14,134 bases of DNA from Bacteroides sp. UBA1773 (GCA_002315285.1 DCGR01000039.1:10055-24188); one strand, 5' to 3'; numbered from the stretch's first letter, positions 1 to 7,389 are shown. Numbers and translations: made by a program. Notes: generated by a model from the letters alone, not told the origin.

Positions 1-1776
1 GAGCCATATTATCAACTGACTCCTGAACAGAAGGATTATCTCTGGCACGGGCATGGTGGGGAGAGTGTGTGCATCGACTCGTTTTTCAGCATGTTGCAAG
101 AAAATCAGTACAAGATACAGTATCGGGTGATGTTGGCCCGATTCAGAGGAAAAACCATTTGTCCATCATGTAAAGGAACGCGTTTGAAACGGGAGGCTGG
201 CTACGTGAAAATAGGAGGGAAGAGCATCATGGACCTGGTTGACATGCCCGTGAGCAGACTGTGCGATTTCTTCCAGACGCTGACTCTGAGCCCGCAGGAA
301 CAGTTGGCGGGGAAGCGTTTGTTGCACGAAATATATATGCGTCTGAATTTGCTCGTGAAGGTTGGCTTAGGCTATCTGACACTCAATAGACTTAGCAATT
401 CGCTGTCGGGTGGAGAAAGCCAGCGCATCAACCTCGTGACTTCACTGGGTAGCAGCCTTGTTGGGTCATTGTATGTGCTTGATGAGCCAAGCATAGGTCT
501 GCATAGCCGCGACACAGGACGCCTCATTGAGGTGCTTCGGCAGTTACAACAGTTAGGCAATACGGTGGTGGTGGTGGAGCACGACGAAGAAATAATGCGT
601 GCGGCCGATCATATCATTGATATTGGCCCAGAGGCGGGGCGACTGGGTGGACAGATTGTGTACGAAGGGAGTGTAAGCGATTTGCCACCTGATTCCAGTA
701 GCTACACTGTGCGCTATTTGCGAGGCGAAGAAACTATAGAGGTGCCTGCTGTGCGCCGACCTTGGAATAGCTATATCGAGCTGAAGGGCTGCAGGGCCAA
801 CAATCTGAAAGGTATTGATGTGAAATTTCCGCTGCATGTGCTGACAGTCGTGTCGGGGGTGAGCGGTTCTGGCAAAAGCACGTTGGTACGCGATGTGTTC
901 TATCAGGCTTTGTGTAGGGAACTGGGTGCAAACAATGAGGTGCCTGGCGAGTTCAAGAGCATAGGAGGTGACGTGAAATCCATCGAACGGGTGGAGTTCG
1001 TGGACCAGAACCCTATCGGAAAAACCACGCGAAGCAATCCGGTGACGTATATCAAGGCTTATGACGAGATTAGGAAATTATATGCAGAGCAACCTTTGTC
1101 GAAACAAATGGGTTATACGGCCGGCTTCTTCTCATTCAATTCCGAAGGCGGCCGTTGCGAGGAGTGCAAGGGTGAGGGAACGGTGACGGTAGAAATGCAA
1201 TTCATGGCTGATTTGGTGCTTGAATGTGAGGCTTGTCACGGGAAACGCTTCAGCCAGAAGGCACTGGAGGTGAAATTTCATGAGCAGACGGTGTCGGATG
1301 TTCTCAACATGACCGTGGACCAGGCTTTGGAGTTCTTTACGGAACATAAGCAACCAAAGATAGCCAAACGGTTGAAAACCTTACAGGATGTGGGATTGGG
1401 TTATGTGAGGCTCGGGCAGTCGTCATCGACACTTTCAGGTGGAGAAAACCAACGGGTTAAACTTGCTTACTATTTGTCGCTCGAAAAGACGGCCCCCACT
1501 TTGTTCATTTTCGATGAACCCACTACAGGATTGCACTTGCATGACATCAACAGGCTGATGCAATCGCTGAACGCGTTGATTGGGCGTGGGCACACGGTTG
1601 TTGTGATTGAACATAATCTGGATGTGATGAAGTGTGCTGATTACATGATTGACCTTGGTCCGGAGGGTGGGGAGCAAGGTGGATATGTTATGGCTACCGG
1701 TACGCCAGAGGACATTGCACAGTGCGAAGAATCATATACTGCCCATTACTTAAAAGAAAAACTAAATAGGAAATGA
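1..1776 (+). CDS. uvrA: UvrA-family excinuclease ATPase, 3' part (5' end outside the window)
   Basis: The frame is open from base 1, so the gene starts upstream; 591 residues are visible. UvrA is the tandem ABC ATPase that recognises damaged DNA in nucleotide excision repair. The visible part runs from the end of the first nucleotide-binding half through all of the second. Seen, in fragment numbering: CPSCKGTRL at 54-62, ABC signature LSGGES at 135-140, Walker B ending DEP at 161-163, second-half Walker A GVSGSGKST at 286-294 (Lys292), a zinc module with Cys pairs at 386/389 and 409/412, second signature LSGGENQ from 478, and a second Walker B with Asp505. The sequence around the zinc module and before CPSC differs from canonical UvrA and resembles the shorter Bacteroidetes UvrA paralogue, from memory of the family. 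The missing N-terminus, including any UvrB-binding region, prevents a decision between true UvrA and paralogue. rpe follows one base after the stop, so the two are probably co-transcribed. Confidence 0.9.
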   Translation, partial: EPYYQLTPEQKDYLWHGHGGESVCIDSFFSMLQENQYKIQYRVMLARFRGKTICPSCKGTRLKREAGYVKIGGKSIMDLVDMPVSRLCDFFQTLTLSPQEQLAGKRLLHEIYMRLNLLVKVGLGYLTLNRLSNSLSGGESQRINLVTSLGSSLVGSLYVLDEPSIGLHSRDTGRLIEVLRQLQQLGNTVVVVEHDEEIMRAADHIIDIGPEAGRLGGQIVYEGSVSDLPPDSSSYTVRYLRGEETIEVPAVRRPWNSYIELKGCRANNLKGIDVKFPLHVLTVVSGVSGSGKSTLVRDVFYQALCRELGANNEVPGEFKSIGGDVKSIERVEFVDQNPIGKTTRSNPVTYIKAYDEIRKLYAEQPLSKQMGYTAGFFSFNSEGGRCEECKGEGTVTVEMQFMADLVLECEACHGKRFSQKALEVKFHEQTVSDVLNMTVDQALEFFTEHKQPKIAKRLKTLQDVGLGYVRLGQSSSTLSGGENQRVKLAYYLSLEKTAPTLFIFDEPTTGLHLHDINRLMQSLNALIGRGHTVVVIEHNLDVMKCADYMIDLGPEGGEQGGYVMATGTPEDIAQCEESYTAHYLKEKLNRK

Positions 1777-1777
1777 T

Positions 1778-2434
1778 ATGAAAGAAGTTTTGATTGCTCC
1801 CAGCTTATTATCGGCCGATTTCTCGAACTTGAAAAATGATATCGAGATGCTTAATGCAAGCAAGGCCGATTGGTTTCACTGTGATGTGATGGATGGCGTG
1901 TTTGTGCCAAACATTTCGTTTGGTTTTCCGGTACTCGAACATGTGAAGAAACATGCGAAGAAACCCCTTGATGTGCATTTGATGATTGTGAATCCTGAAA
2001 AATTCATTCGTGAAGTGGCTGCACTGGATGCAATGATGATGAACGTGCATTATGAGGCTTGTAAAGAAAATCTTGAGGATGTGATAGGCAGGATCCATGC
2101 TGCTGGCATGAAGGCTGGGGTGACACTTTGTCCGGAAACTCCGGTTTGTGTGCTCCGTGATATTTTGCCTCAGGTAGATATGGTGTTGCTCATGAGTGTG
2201 CATCCTGGATTTGGCGGACAGAAATTCATAGTGGAAACCATTGACAAGGTGAAGGAATTGAAAAACATGGTTCGCGAGTGCCATAAGGATGTGTTGATAG
2301 AGGTGGATGGAGGGGTGAACTTGGAAACAGGTAAACTGTTGGTGGACGCTGGCGCTGATGTACTGGTTGCTGGTAGTGCTGTGTTTAAGGCAGTATCGCC
2401 CGAAGGTTATATACACGAACTGAAATCACTTTGA
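1778..2434 (+). CDS. rpe: Ribulose-phosphate 3-epimerase
   Basis: This cytosolic enzyme interconverts D-ribulose 5-phosphate and D-xylulose 5-phosphate in the pentose phosphate pathway. The 218 residues match the usual 210-230 of this TIM-barrel family. Visible motifs are APSLLSADF at 7-15, HCDVMDG at 34-40, DVHLM at 65-69, the MSVHPGFGGQKF phosphate-binding and active-site loop, EVDGGV around Asp177, and the terminal GSAVFK. His34, Asp36, His67 and Asp177 occupy the metal-ligand and acid/base positions of the family, so the enzyme should be active. The ATG lies one base after the stop of the UvrA-family gene. No separate promoter is visible, so it is probably read from the upstream transcript and translated by coupling. 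I see no terminator behind it. Confidence 0.97.
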   Translation: MKEVLIAPSLLSADFSNLKNDIEMLNASKADWFHCDVMDGVFVPNISFGFPVLEHVKKHAKKPLDVHLMIVNPEKFIREVAALDAMMMNVHYEACKENLEDVIGRIHAAGMKAGVTLCPETPVCVLRDILPQVDMVLLMSVHPGFGGQKFIVETIDKVKELKNMVRECHKDVLIEVDGGVNLETGKLLVDAGADVLVAGSAVFKAVSPEGYIHELKSL

Positions 2435-2567
2435 CCCAATTTGCACGAGACTATCATTGTCGCATTCATGAACTTGTCTTGTGACGATATGGAGATGGGA
2501 TTTGAGGAAAATGCGAAGAGAAGTATGTGTGGATTTAACATTTTTTATATGTATTTTTATTGCTGGA

Positions 2568-2600
2568 TTTAGGCGTGTGGCCAAAACTTTATTATTTTTG
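2568..2600 (+). promoter_or_regulatory. Bacteroidetes-type promoter for the AraC-like regulator gene
   Basis: A perfect -7 element TAnnTTTG (TATTTTTG) lies at 2593-2600. A TTTA close to the -33 consensus TTTG lies at 2568-2571, with a 21-base spacer. The predicted transcription start is near 2607, leaving a leader of about 20 bases before the ATG at 2626. The consensus is established for Bacteroidetes; the site is predicted by eye. Confidence 0.6.
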
Positions 2601-2625
2601 CGATGCTTAAAAAAACGCATAGACA

Positions 2626-3099
2626 ATGAGTGAAAAACCTACGGATCAGAGCAAATTGCCGTATAATATCAGAGAAAAACGAGAAAGAGATGCGGCTTAC
2701 AGAAAAATGATTAGTCCTAAACTGGCCAATAAGCTTGAAAAGGGAATCTACAAATTGGTTGTGTCGAAAAAAAACTATCGAAATCCCGATTATTCGGCTA
2801 AAGATTTGGCGAAAGAACTATCAACCAACACTCGTTATCTGAGTGCGGTTGTGAATGATAAATTCGGCATGAATTTTTCGTGCCTGCTCAATCGGTATAG
2901 GGTACGCGATGCATTGAAACTGTTGGCAGATAAACGCTATGCAAAACTCAATGTGGCAGATGTCAGTGCAATGGTGGGGTTCGCAAATCGACAATCGTTT
3001 TATGCTGCTTTTTATCGGATGGTGGGTGTGACACCACGAACTTACAAAATAAAGATGTTGAAGGAATCATCAGAGGAACTTGAACAGATAGCAGAATGA
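2626..3099 (+). CDS. Small AraC-type helix-turn-helix transcriptional regulator
   Basis: This 157-residue protein consists of a basic N-terminal stretch and an AraC/XylS-type DNA-binding domain. The first HTH is at about 56-100 (SAKDLAKELSTNTRYLSAVV). The second is at about 109-141, ending with the family's VGFANRQSFYAAF and GVTPRTY pattern. There is no room for the cupin or periplasmic sensor domain that most AraC-family proteins carry, and no receiver domain. The target and signal cannot be told from sequence. It has its own promoter and is closed by an intrinsic terminator, so it is a single-gene unit between rpe and the AlkD-like gene. The ATG start at 2626 sits a normal distance from the promoter. 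Family assignment is firm; role is unknown. Confidence 0.85.
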   Translation: MSEKPTDQSKLPYNIREKRERDAAYRKMISPKLANKLEKGIYKLVVSKKNYRNPDYSAKDLAKELSTNTRYLSAVVNDKFGMNFSCLLNRYRVRDALKLLADKRYAKLNVADVSAMVGFANRQSFYAAFYRMVGVTPRTYKIKMLKESSEELEQIAE

Positions 3100-3108
3100 A
3101 ATATGGGG

Positions 3109-3131
3109 AGGGACTTTCACAGTCCCTTTTT
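3109..3131 (+). terminator. Intrinsic terminator after the AraC-like regulator gene
   Basis: AGGGACT (3109-3115) pairs perfectly with AGTCCCT (3121-3127) around the loop TTCAC, giving a 7-bp stem that runs into five T residues (3127-3131). It begins 10 bases after the stop codon at 3099. Confidence 0.8.
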
Positions 3132-3147
3132 CCATTTTATGTGGAAA

Positions 3148-3157
3148 CCATTAATGG
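3148..3157. promoter_or_regulatory. Perfect 10-bp palindrome, candidate operator
   Basis: CCATTAATGG is a perfect 10-bp palindrome in the 62-base gap between the terminator and the AlkD-like gene, 36 bases before its ATG. That position would overlap or flank a promoter, although I do not see a clean TAnnTTTG in this gap. A short palindrome can occur by chance. Confidence 0.3.
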
Positions 3158-3193
3158 AACTATCTAAAATAGGAATGCGCCTAAAATAACGAT

Positions 3194-3733
3194 ATGGAGA
3201 CGATAACAGAAATAAAAGGACAATTACGATTGTATATGAACGGTATGGCTTCGGCTAGTATGCGTGCAAAAGGTTTGGTGTATAAATTGAATTTTGGCAT
3301 TGAACTGCCTCGCTTGAAGGAACTGGCTGGAGAATGTGTGAGGAACAAACAACTGGCTTCAGATTTGTGGGAGGAAAACGTGAGGGAATGTAAGATTCTG
3401 GCAACCATGCTGATGCCCATTGAGGATTGTGATGAGGAACTCGTGGATGTATGGATGGAGCAGATGCCCACAATGGAAATTGTGGAGCAGGCTGTGATGA
3501 ATCTTTTACGCCATTTGTCGTATGCTCGTGGAAAGGCTTTGCAATGGTTGGCTTCGGAAAAGCCACTTGTGACTTATGCAGGCGCATTGTTGACAATACA
3601 TTTGCTGCGAAGTGGTGGCATATTTGATGAAACGGACATGATGGAGATTAAGGATCAAGTCGAAACTTTAAAAGAGACCGATAATGTGCAGATAGCACGG
3701 GCTGCACGAATAATTCTTGAGAATTTTTCCTGA
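3194..3733 (+). CDS. AlkD-like HEAT-repeat protein (DNA alkylation repair family), probably degenerate
   Basis: This 179-residue helical protein resembles the DNA alkylation repair (AlkD) family. The family-typical helix pair is at 41-73 (LKELAGE...LASDLWEENVRECKILATML) and a helix resembling the AlkD core segment follows at 99-131. AlkD removes N3- and N7-alkylated purines without base flipping. Here the stretch aligned by eye with the catalytic W-D-x-C-D-Q motif reads MEIVEQ (94-99), so the Trp becomes Met94 and the catalytic Asp becomes Glu98. The later catalytic Arg appears as Tyr128. The protein is also shorter than typical AlkD (about 230 residues). It may therefore bind DNA or protein without glycosylase activity, as reported for other AlkD-like relatives. 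The ATG at 3194 follows the upstream terminator; a Fur-family gene begins 47 bases downstream. The family call is fairly good; the loss of activity is inference. Confidence 0.7.
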   Translation: METITEIKGQLRLYMNGMASASMRAKGLVYKLNFGIELPRLKELAGECVRNKQLASDLWEENVRECKILATMLMPIEDCDEELVDVWMEQMPTMEIVEQAVMNLLRHLSYARGKALQWLASEKPLVTYAGALLTIHLLRSGGIFDETDMMEIKDQVETLKETDNVQIARAARIILENFS

Positions 3734-3759
3734 CTTTCCAAGAAATATGTGTAATTTTG
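3726..3759 (+). promoter_or_regulatory. Bacteroidetes-type promoter for the Fur-family gene
   Basis: A perfect TAnnTTTG (TAATTTTG) is at 3752-3759, with a TTTC at 3726-3729 close to the -33 TTTG, 22 bases apart. The predicted start of transcription near 3766 leaves about 15 bases of leader before the ATG at 3781. The -33 part overlaps the last codons of the AlkD-like gene. The site argues against the in-frame TTG at 3757 as start codon, because that TTG lies inside the -7 element. Confidence 0.6.
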
Positions 3760-3780
3760 ACCTCGATTTGTGAAGTGACG

Positions 3781-4248
3781 ATGGAAGAGCAGGTAATCGA
3801 GGTTGGAAAGCAAGAACTCACGAGGTATCTTACGCGACACAATCTGCGTAAGACTCAAGAAAGATATGCCATGCTGGAAGCGATATTCAGCATGGAGGGG
3901 CATTTTACAGTTGATGCTTTTTATGAATACTTGGAGGAAAAATTCTCATTCCATGTGAGCAAAGCCACGATTTACAGTAATCTTGAGATTTTCATGAGGG
4001 CAAATCTTGTTGTCAAACTGCAATTGGGAACAATGACAATGTATGAGAGGTTGGATGTCTTACACCCACATTATCATTTGGTTTGTATGAATTGCGGCAA
4101 GATAATGGAAAAAAGCAACAAGGAACTGCATGAGTCGCTGATAAGTACGAAGGTCAGAGGTTTTTCCGCTTTGTACTATTCATTGTGTATGTATGGCACA
4201 TGCTCGGCGTGCGCCAGAATGAAGAAGAACAACAAGAAAAAACAATAA
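3781..4248 (+). CDS. Fur-family metal-dependent transcriptional regulator
   Basis: This 155-residue cytosolic repressor has the Fur layout: an N-terminal winged helix (LRKTQERYAMLEAIF at 22-36, then HFTVDAFYEYL and SKATIYSNLEIF) and a C-terminal dimerisation and metal-binding domain. Structural zinc Cys pairs are at 102/105 (CMNC) and 141/144 (CSAC). Candidate regulatory metal ligands are His41, Glu89, His97, His99 and Glu110. Aligned by eye with Bacillus PerR, the two positions that are Asp in PerR are Glu here, which favours a Fur- or Zur-like sensor over a peroxide sensor. The start was set at 3781 because the longer TTG start falls inside a promoter element. purA follows after 8 bases, so the two are probably one operon. 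The tail is lysine-rich. Which metal it senses is unknown. Confidence 0.9.
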   Translation: MEEQVIEVGKQELTRYLTRHNLRKTQERYAMLEAIFSMEGHFTVDAFYEYLEEKFSFHVSKATIYSNLEIFMRANLVVKLQLGTMTMYERLDVLHPHYHLVCMNCGKIMEKSNKELHESLISTKVRGFSALYYSLCMYGTCSACARMKKNNKKKQ

Positions 4249-4256
4249 ATGGCAAA

Positions 4257-5528
4257 ATGAAAAAAGTAGATGTACTTTTAGGCTTACAATGGGGCGATGA
4301 AGGAAAAGGCAAGGTCGTCGATGTGTTAACTCCCAACTATGATGTCGTGGCACGTTTTCAGGGTGGCCCGAACGCCGGACATACTCTTGAGTTCGAAGGA
4401 CAGAAATACGTGTTGCGCTCCATCCCTTCAGGCATATTTCAGGGCGATAAGGTGAACATCATCGGTAATGGAGTGGTGCTCGACCCGGCATTGTTCAAAG
4501 CCGAAGCAGAGGCACTGGAACAGAGCGGACATGAGTTGAAGCAGCGTTTGCACATCAGCAAGAAAGCTCACCTGATATTGCCGACCCATCGGATGCTCGA
4601 TGCAGCATACGAGGCAGCCAAAGGAAAGTCGAAGGTTGGTACTACAGGTAAGGGTATCGGACCTACCTACACGGATAAGGTGGCTCGCACAGGCTTGCGG
4701 GTGGGCGATTTGTTCGATGATTTTGAAAACAAGTATAAGGCAGTGAAGAATCGTCACGAGGCAATCTTGCATTCGCTCAATTATAGTTATGACATCACTG
4801 AGATGGAAAAACTATGGTTTGAGGGATTGGACTATTTGAAACAGTTTCCTATTGTGGATTCAGAGCATGAGATAAACCGTTTGCTGAATGATGATAAAAG
4901 TGTGTTGTGCGAAGGTGCACAAGGAACGATGCTCGATGTGGACTTTGGCTCATATCCCTTTGTCACTTCATCGAACACCATCTGTGCGGGTGCTTGCAGC
5001 GGACTGGGTGTGGCCCCCAACAAAATTGGCGAGGTGTATGGCATCATGAAGGCTTATTGCACCAGGGTTGGCGCAGGCCCGTTCCCGACGGAACTTTTTG
5101 ATGAGACCGGGGTCAAGATGCGTAATATAGGCCATGAGTATGGTGCGGTGACAGGACGTGAACGTCGATGTGGATGGATTGACCTAGTGGCGTTGCGTTA
5201 TGCAATCATGGTGGATGGTGTGACGAAGCTGATCATGATGAAAAGCGACGTGCTTGATGATTTCGACACAATCAAGGTGTGCGTGGCTTATCGGGTGAAT
5301 GGAGTGGAAACAGAGGATTTCCCATTCAACTGCGAAGGGGCCGAACCTATCTATGTGGAGTTGCCAGGTTGGAATACGGACTTGTCGAAAATGACTTCGG
5401 AGAATGAGTTCCCTGAAGAATTCAACCAATATATCTCATTCCTGGAAGAGGAATTGAACACTCCTATAAAAATTGTTTCTGTGGGTCCGGACAGAGAACA
5501 GACCATTATCCGATATACTGAAGAATAA
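4257..5528 (+). CDS. purA: Adenylosuccinate synthetase
   Basis: This enzyme joins IMP and aspartate with GTP hydrolysis to make adenylosuccinate, the first committed step from IMP to AMP. The 423 residues fit the usual 420-435. Seen: the GDEGKGK P-loop at 13-19 with catalytic Asp14, GGPNAGHT at 36-43 with catalytic His42, TTGKGIGPTY (IMP and Mg region), TSSNT, and GAVTGRERRCGWID near the base-binding part. All are intact. The start is the ATG at 4257, 8 bases after the Fur-family stop; the reading frame runs on upstream, but this ATG gives the canonical MKKVDVLLGLQWGDEG beginning. No Shine-Dalgarno sequence is visible, which is usual for this phylum. An ABC-F gene starts 11 bases after the stop, suggesting one transcript. 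Confidence 0.98.
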   Translation: MKKVDVLLGLQWGDEGKGKVVDVLTPNYDVVARFQGGPNAGHTLEFEGQKYVLRSIPSGIFQGDKVNIIGNGVVLDPALFKAEAEALEQSGHELKQRLHISKKAHLILPTHRMLDAAYEAAKGKSKVGTTGKGIGPTYTDKVARTGLRVGDLFDDFENKYKAVKNRHEAILHSLNYSYDITEMEKLWFEGLDYLKQFPIVDSEHEINRLLNDDKSVLCEGAQGTMLDVDFGSYPFVTSSNTICAGACSGLGVAPNKIGEVYGIMKAYCTRVGAGPFPTELFDETGVKMRNIGHEYGAVTGRERRCGWIDLVALRYAIMVDGVTKLIMMKSDVLDDFDTIKVCVAYRVNGVETEDFPFNCEGAEPIYVELPGWNTDLSKMTSENEFPEEFNQYISFLEEELNTPIKIVSVGPDREQTIIRYTEE

Positions 5529-5539
5529 TCAAATCCGAA

Positions 5540-7333
5540 GTGGTTTCCATCGACAAACTGACAGTTGAGTTTGGAGTAACGCCCTTGTTTAGTGATGTTT
5601 CGTATGTCATCAACAAGCGCGATCGTATTGCCTTGGTAGGGAAAAACGGCGTTGGGAAATCGACCATGCTGAAAATACTGGCAGGTTTGCAGAAACCAAC
5701 TTCTGGTACTGTGTCTGTTCCCAAGGAGGTACATGTCGGGTATTTGCCTCAGGTGATGAAACTGACAGATAGTAGGACTGTCAGGGAAGAGACCGAATTG
5801 GCTTTTGCCAATGTTCCTGAAGTGGAGTTCGATCCGTATCGGCAAATCGCCGAGATGTCGAAGACCTTGAAAGGATTGGGGTTTACAACCGAGGACCTTG
5901 ACAGACCTACATCGGAATTCAGTGGAGGATGGCGGATGCGCATCGAACTGGCCAAACTCTTATTGCAACATCCTGATGTGTTGTTGCTTGATGAGCCTAC
6001 CAATCACCTTGATATTGACTCCATACAGTGGCTGGAGGGATTCTTGGCCCGAAATGCCAAGGCTGTGGTGTTGGTGAGTCATGACCGCGCTTTCTTGAAT
6101 AACGTGACGGCTCGTACTATTGAAATTTCGTGCGGGCATATATATGATTATAAGGTTTCGTATGATGAGTTTGTGAAACTCCGCGCGGAACGGCGTGAGC
6201 AACAGTTGCGTGCTTACGAGAACCAGCAAAAGCAAATTCGGGATACGGAGGAGTTTATTGAGCGGTTTCGTTATAAAGCCACCAAGGCAGTACAGGTGCA
6301 GAGCCGGATAAAACAGTTGGAGAAAATAGTACCGATAGAAGTCGATGAGGTTGACAATTCCAAACTGAATCTTAAGTTCTCGTCATCGATTCGTCCTGGC
6401 AATTATCCAGTTATCTGTGATGATGTGAGCAAATCGTATGGCGGTCATTTGGTTTTCAGTCATGTGAACCTGACCATTCGGCGTGGGGAAAAAGTGGCTT
6501 TCGTGGGAAGGAATGGCGAAGGAAAGAGTACGTTGGTGAAATGCATCATGGGTGAGATTGCCTGCGAGGGAAAACTTACGATAGGGCATAATGTGCAAAT
6601 AGGTTATTTTGCTCAAAACCAGGCACAGCTGCTTGATGAAAACCTGACGGTGTTTGAAACCATCGACAATGTAGCTCAAGGCGACATGAGATTGAAGGTG
6701 AGGGATATTTTGGGGACTTTCATGTTTGGCGGGGAGGCTTCTGACAAGAAGGTGCGTGTCCTCTCGGGTGGAGAGCGAAGCAGGTTGGCTATGATAAAAT
6801 TGTTGCTTGAACCCGTGAACTTCTTGATTCTGGATGAACCGACGAATCACCTTGACATGTCTTCGAAGGAAGTGTTGAAACAAGCCATCACGGAGTTCGA
6901 CGGCACAGTGGTCTTGGTAAGTCACGACCGCGACTTCTTGGATGGATTGGTGACGAAAGTCTATGAGTTTGCCAATGGAAGTGTAAGGGAACATTTGGGT
7001 GGTATTTACGATTATCTGCATCGGATTAGTGATCCGGAATCTATAGCGGCGGAGGTTTTGCCCAAAGTGGCTCTTGACAAGAATGTGGGGGGCGCAGATT
7101 ATGCTGTACAAAAGGAACAGCAAAAGATGCGTCGGAAATTGGAAAAACAATTGACAAGCTATGAGGCGAAAATTTCGGAACTTGAAAACGAGCAGATGAA
7201 ACTGGAAGAGCAACTGGCTAACGGCACTGTTGATGCGAAATTGTTTTCGCGTTACGCCGAGGTAAAAGCGGAAACAGAGAGTGTGATGGAGGAATGGGAA
7301 CGATTGGCCGAGGAAATAGACAAAATAGCTTAG
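5540..7333 (+). CDS. ABC-F family ATPase (ribosome-associated type)
   Basis: This 597-residue protein has two ABC cassettes and no membrane segments, the plan of ABC-F proteins, which act on ribosomes as translation factors or antibiotic-protection factors. First cassette: Walker A GKNGVGKST at 34-42, signature FSGGW at 127-131, Walker B DEPTNHLD with Glu152. A charged linker (about 220-260) matches the ABC-F interdomain helices that reach the ribosomal tRNA sites. Second cassette: Walker A GRNGEGKST at 323-331, signature LSGGERS from 408, Walker B with Glu433. Residues about 525-597 form a coiled-coil tail like that of Uup/YdiF-type members. The GTG at 5540 is chosen because no ATG lies in frame between it and the purA stop, and it gives the usual short lead-in to the first cassette. 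A housekeeping role is more likely than resistance, but this cannot be decided from sequence. Confidence 0.92.
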   Translation: MVSIDKLTVEFGVTPLFSDVSYVINKRDRIALVGKNGVGKSTMLKILAGLQKPTSGTVSVPKEVHVGYLPQVMKLTDSRTVREETELAFANVPEVEFDPYRQIAEMSKTLKGLGFTTEDLDRPTSEFSGGWRMRIELAKLLLQHPDVLLLDEPTNHLDIDSIQWLEGFLARNAKAVVLVSHDRAFLNNVTARTIEISCGHIYDYKVSYDEFVKLRAERREQQLRAYENQQKQIRDTEEFIERFRYKATKAVQVQSRIKQLEKIVPIEVDEVDNSKLNLKFSSSIRPGNYPVICDDVSKSYGGHLVFSHVNLTIRRGEKVAFVGRNGEGKSTLVKCIMGEIACEGKLTIGHNVQIGYFAQNQAQLLDENLTVFETIDNVAQGDMRLKVRDILGTFMFGGEASDKKVRVLSGGERSRLAMIKLLLEPVNFLILDEPTNHLDMSSKEVLKQAITEFDGTVVLVSHDRDFLDGLVTKVYEFANGSVREHLGGIYDYLHRISDPESIAAEVLPKVALDKNVGGADYAVQKEQQKMRRKLEKQLTSYEAKISELENEQMKLEEQLANGTVDAKLFSRYAEVKAETESVMEEWERLAEEIDKIA

Positions 7334-7339
7334 CGACTT

Positions 7340-7389
7340 GAAAGTAAATATGATCAACAAATGTGTTGGATAAAAATAGGAAAGTAAAT
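7340..7389 (+). repeat. 10-bp direct repeat bracketing the leader of the M13 peptidase gene
   Basis: GAAAGTAAAT occurs at 7340-7349 and again at 7380-7389, exactly 40 bases apart. The second copy ends inside the start codon of the M13 gene (ATG at 7388). The first copy is followed directly by another ATG (7350) that opens a seven-codon frame, MINKCVG, stopping at 7373. Whether this is a duplicated initiation region, a leader peptide or chance is open. Confidence 0.4.

Noticed and set aside
1808..2416. 202-codon minus-strand frame opposite rpe
   Set aside because: It is the antisense shadow of a fully conserved rpe, with His- and Cys-rich nonsense composition.
3757..3780. Longer N-terminus for the Fur-family protein from a TTG at 3757
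   Set aside because: The TTG lies inside a good promoter element (TAATTTTG at 3752-3759), and the ATG at 3781 gives the usual family length.
4185..4256. N-terminal extension of PurA overlapping the Fur-family gene
   Set aside because: The extra 24 residues are out-of-frame reading of the Fur-family end; the canonical PurA start is the ATG at 4257.
5540..7333. ABC-F protein as an antibiotic-resistance determinant
   Set aside because: Its placement behind purA and ordinary composition suggest a housekeeping member; sequence alone gives no sign of a resistance-type linker.
7355..7368. CAACA/TGTTG hairpin before the M13 gene as a terminator of the ABC-F gene
   Set aside because: The stem is only 5 bp and AT-rich, and the following run is A-rich, not T-rich, on the plus strand.
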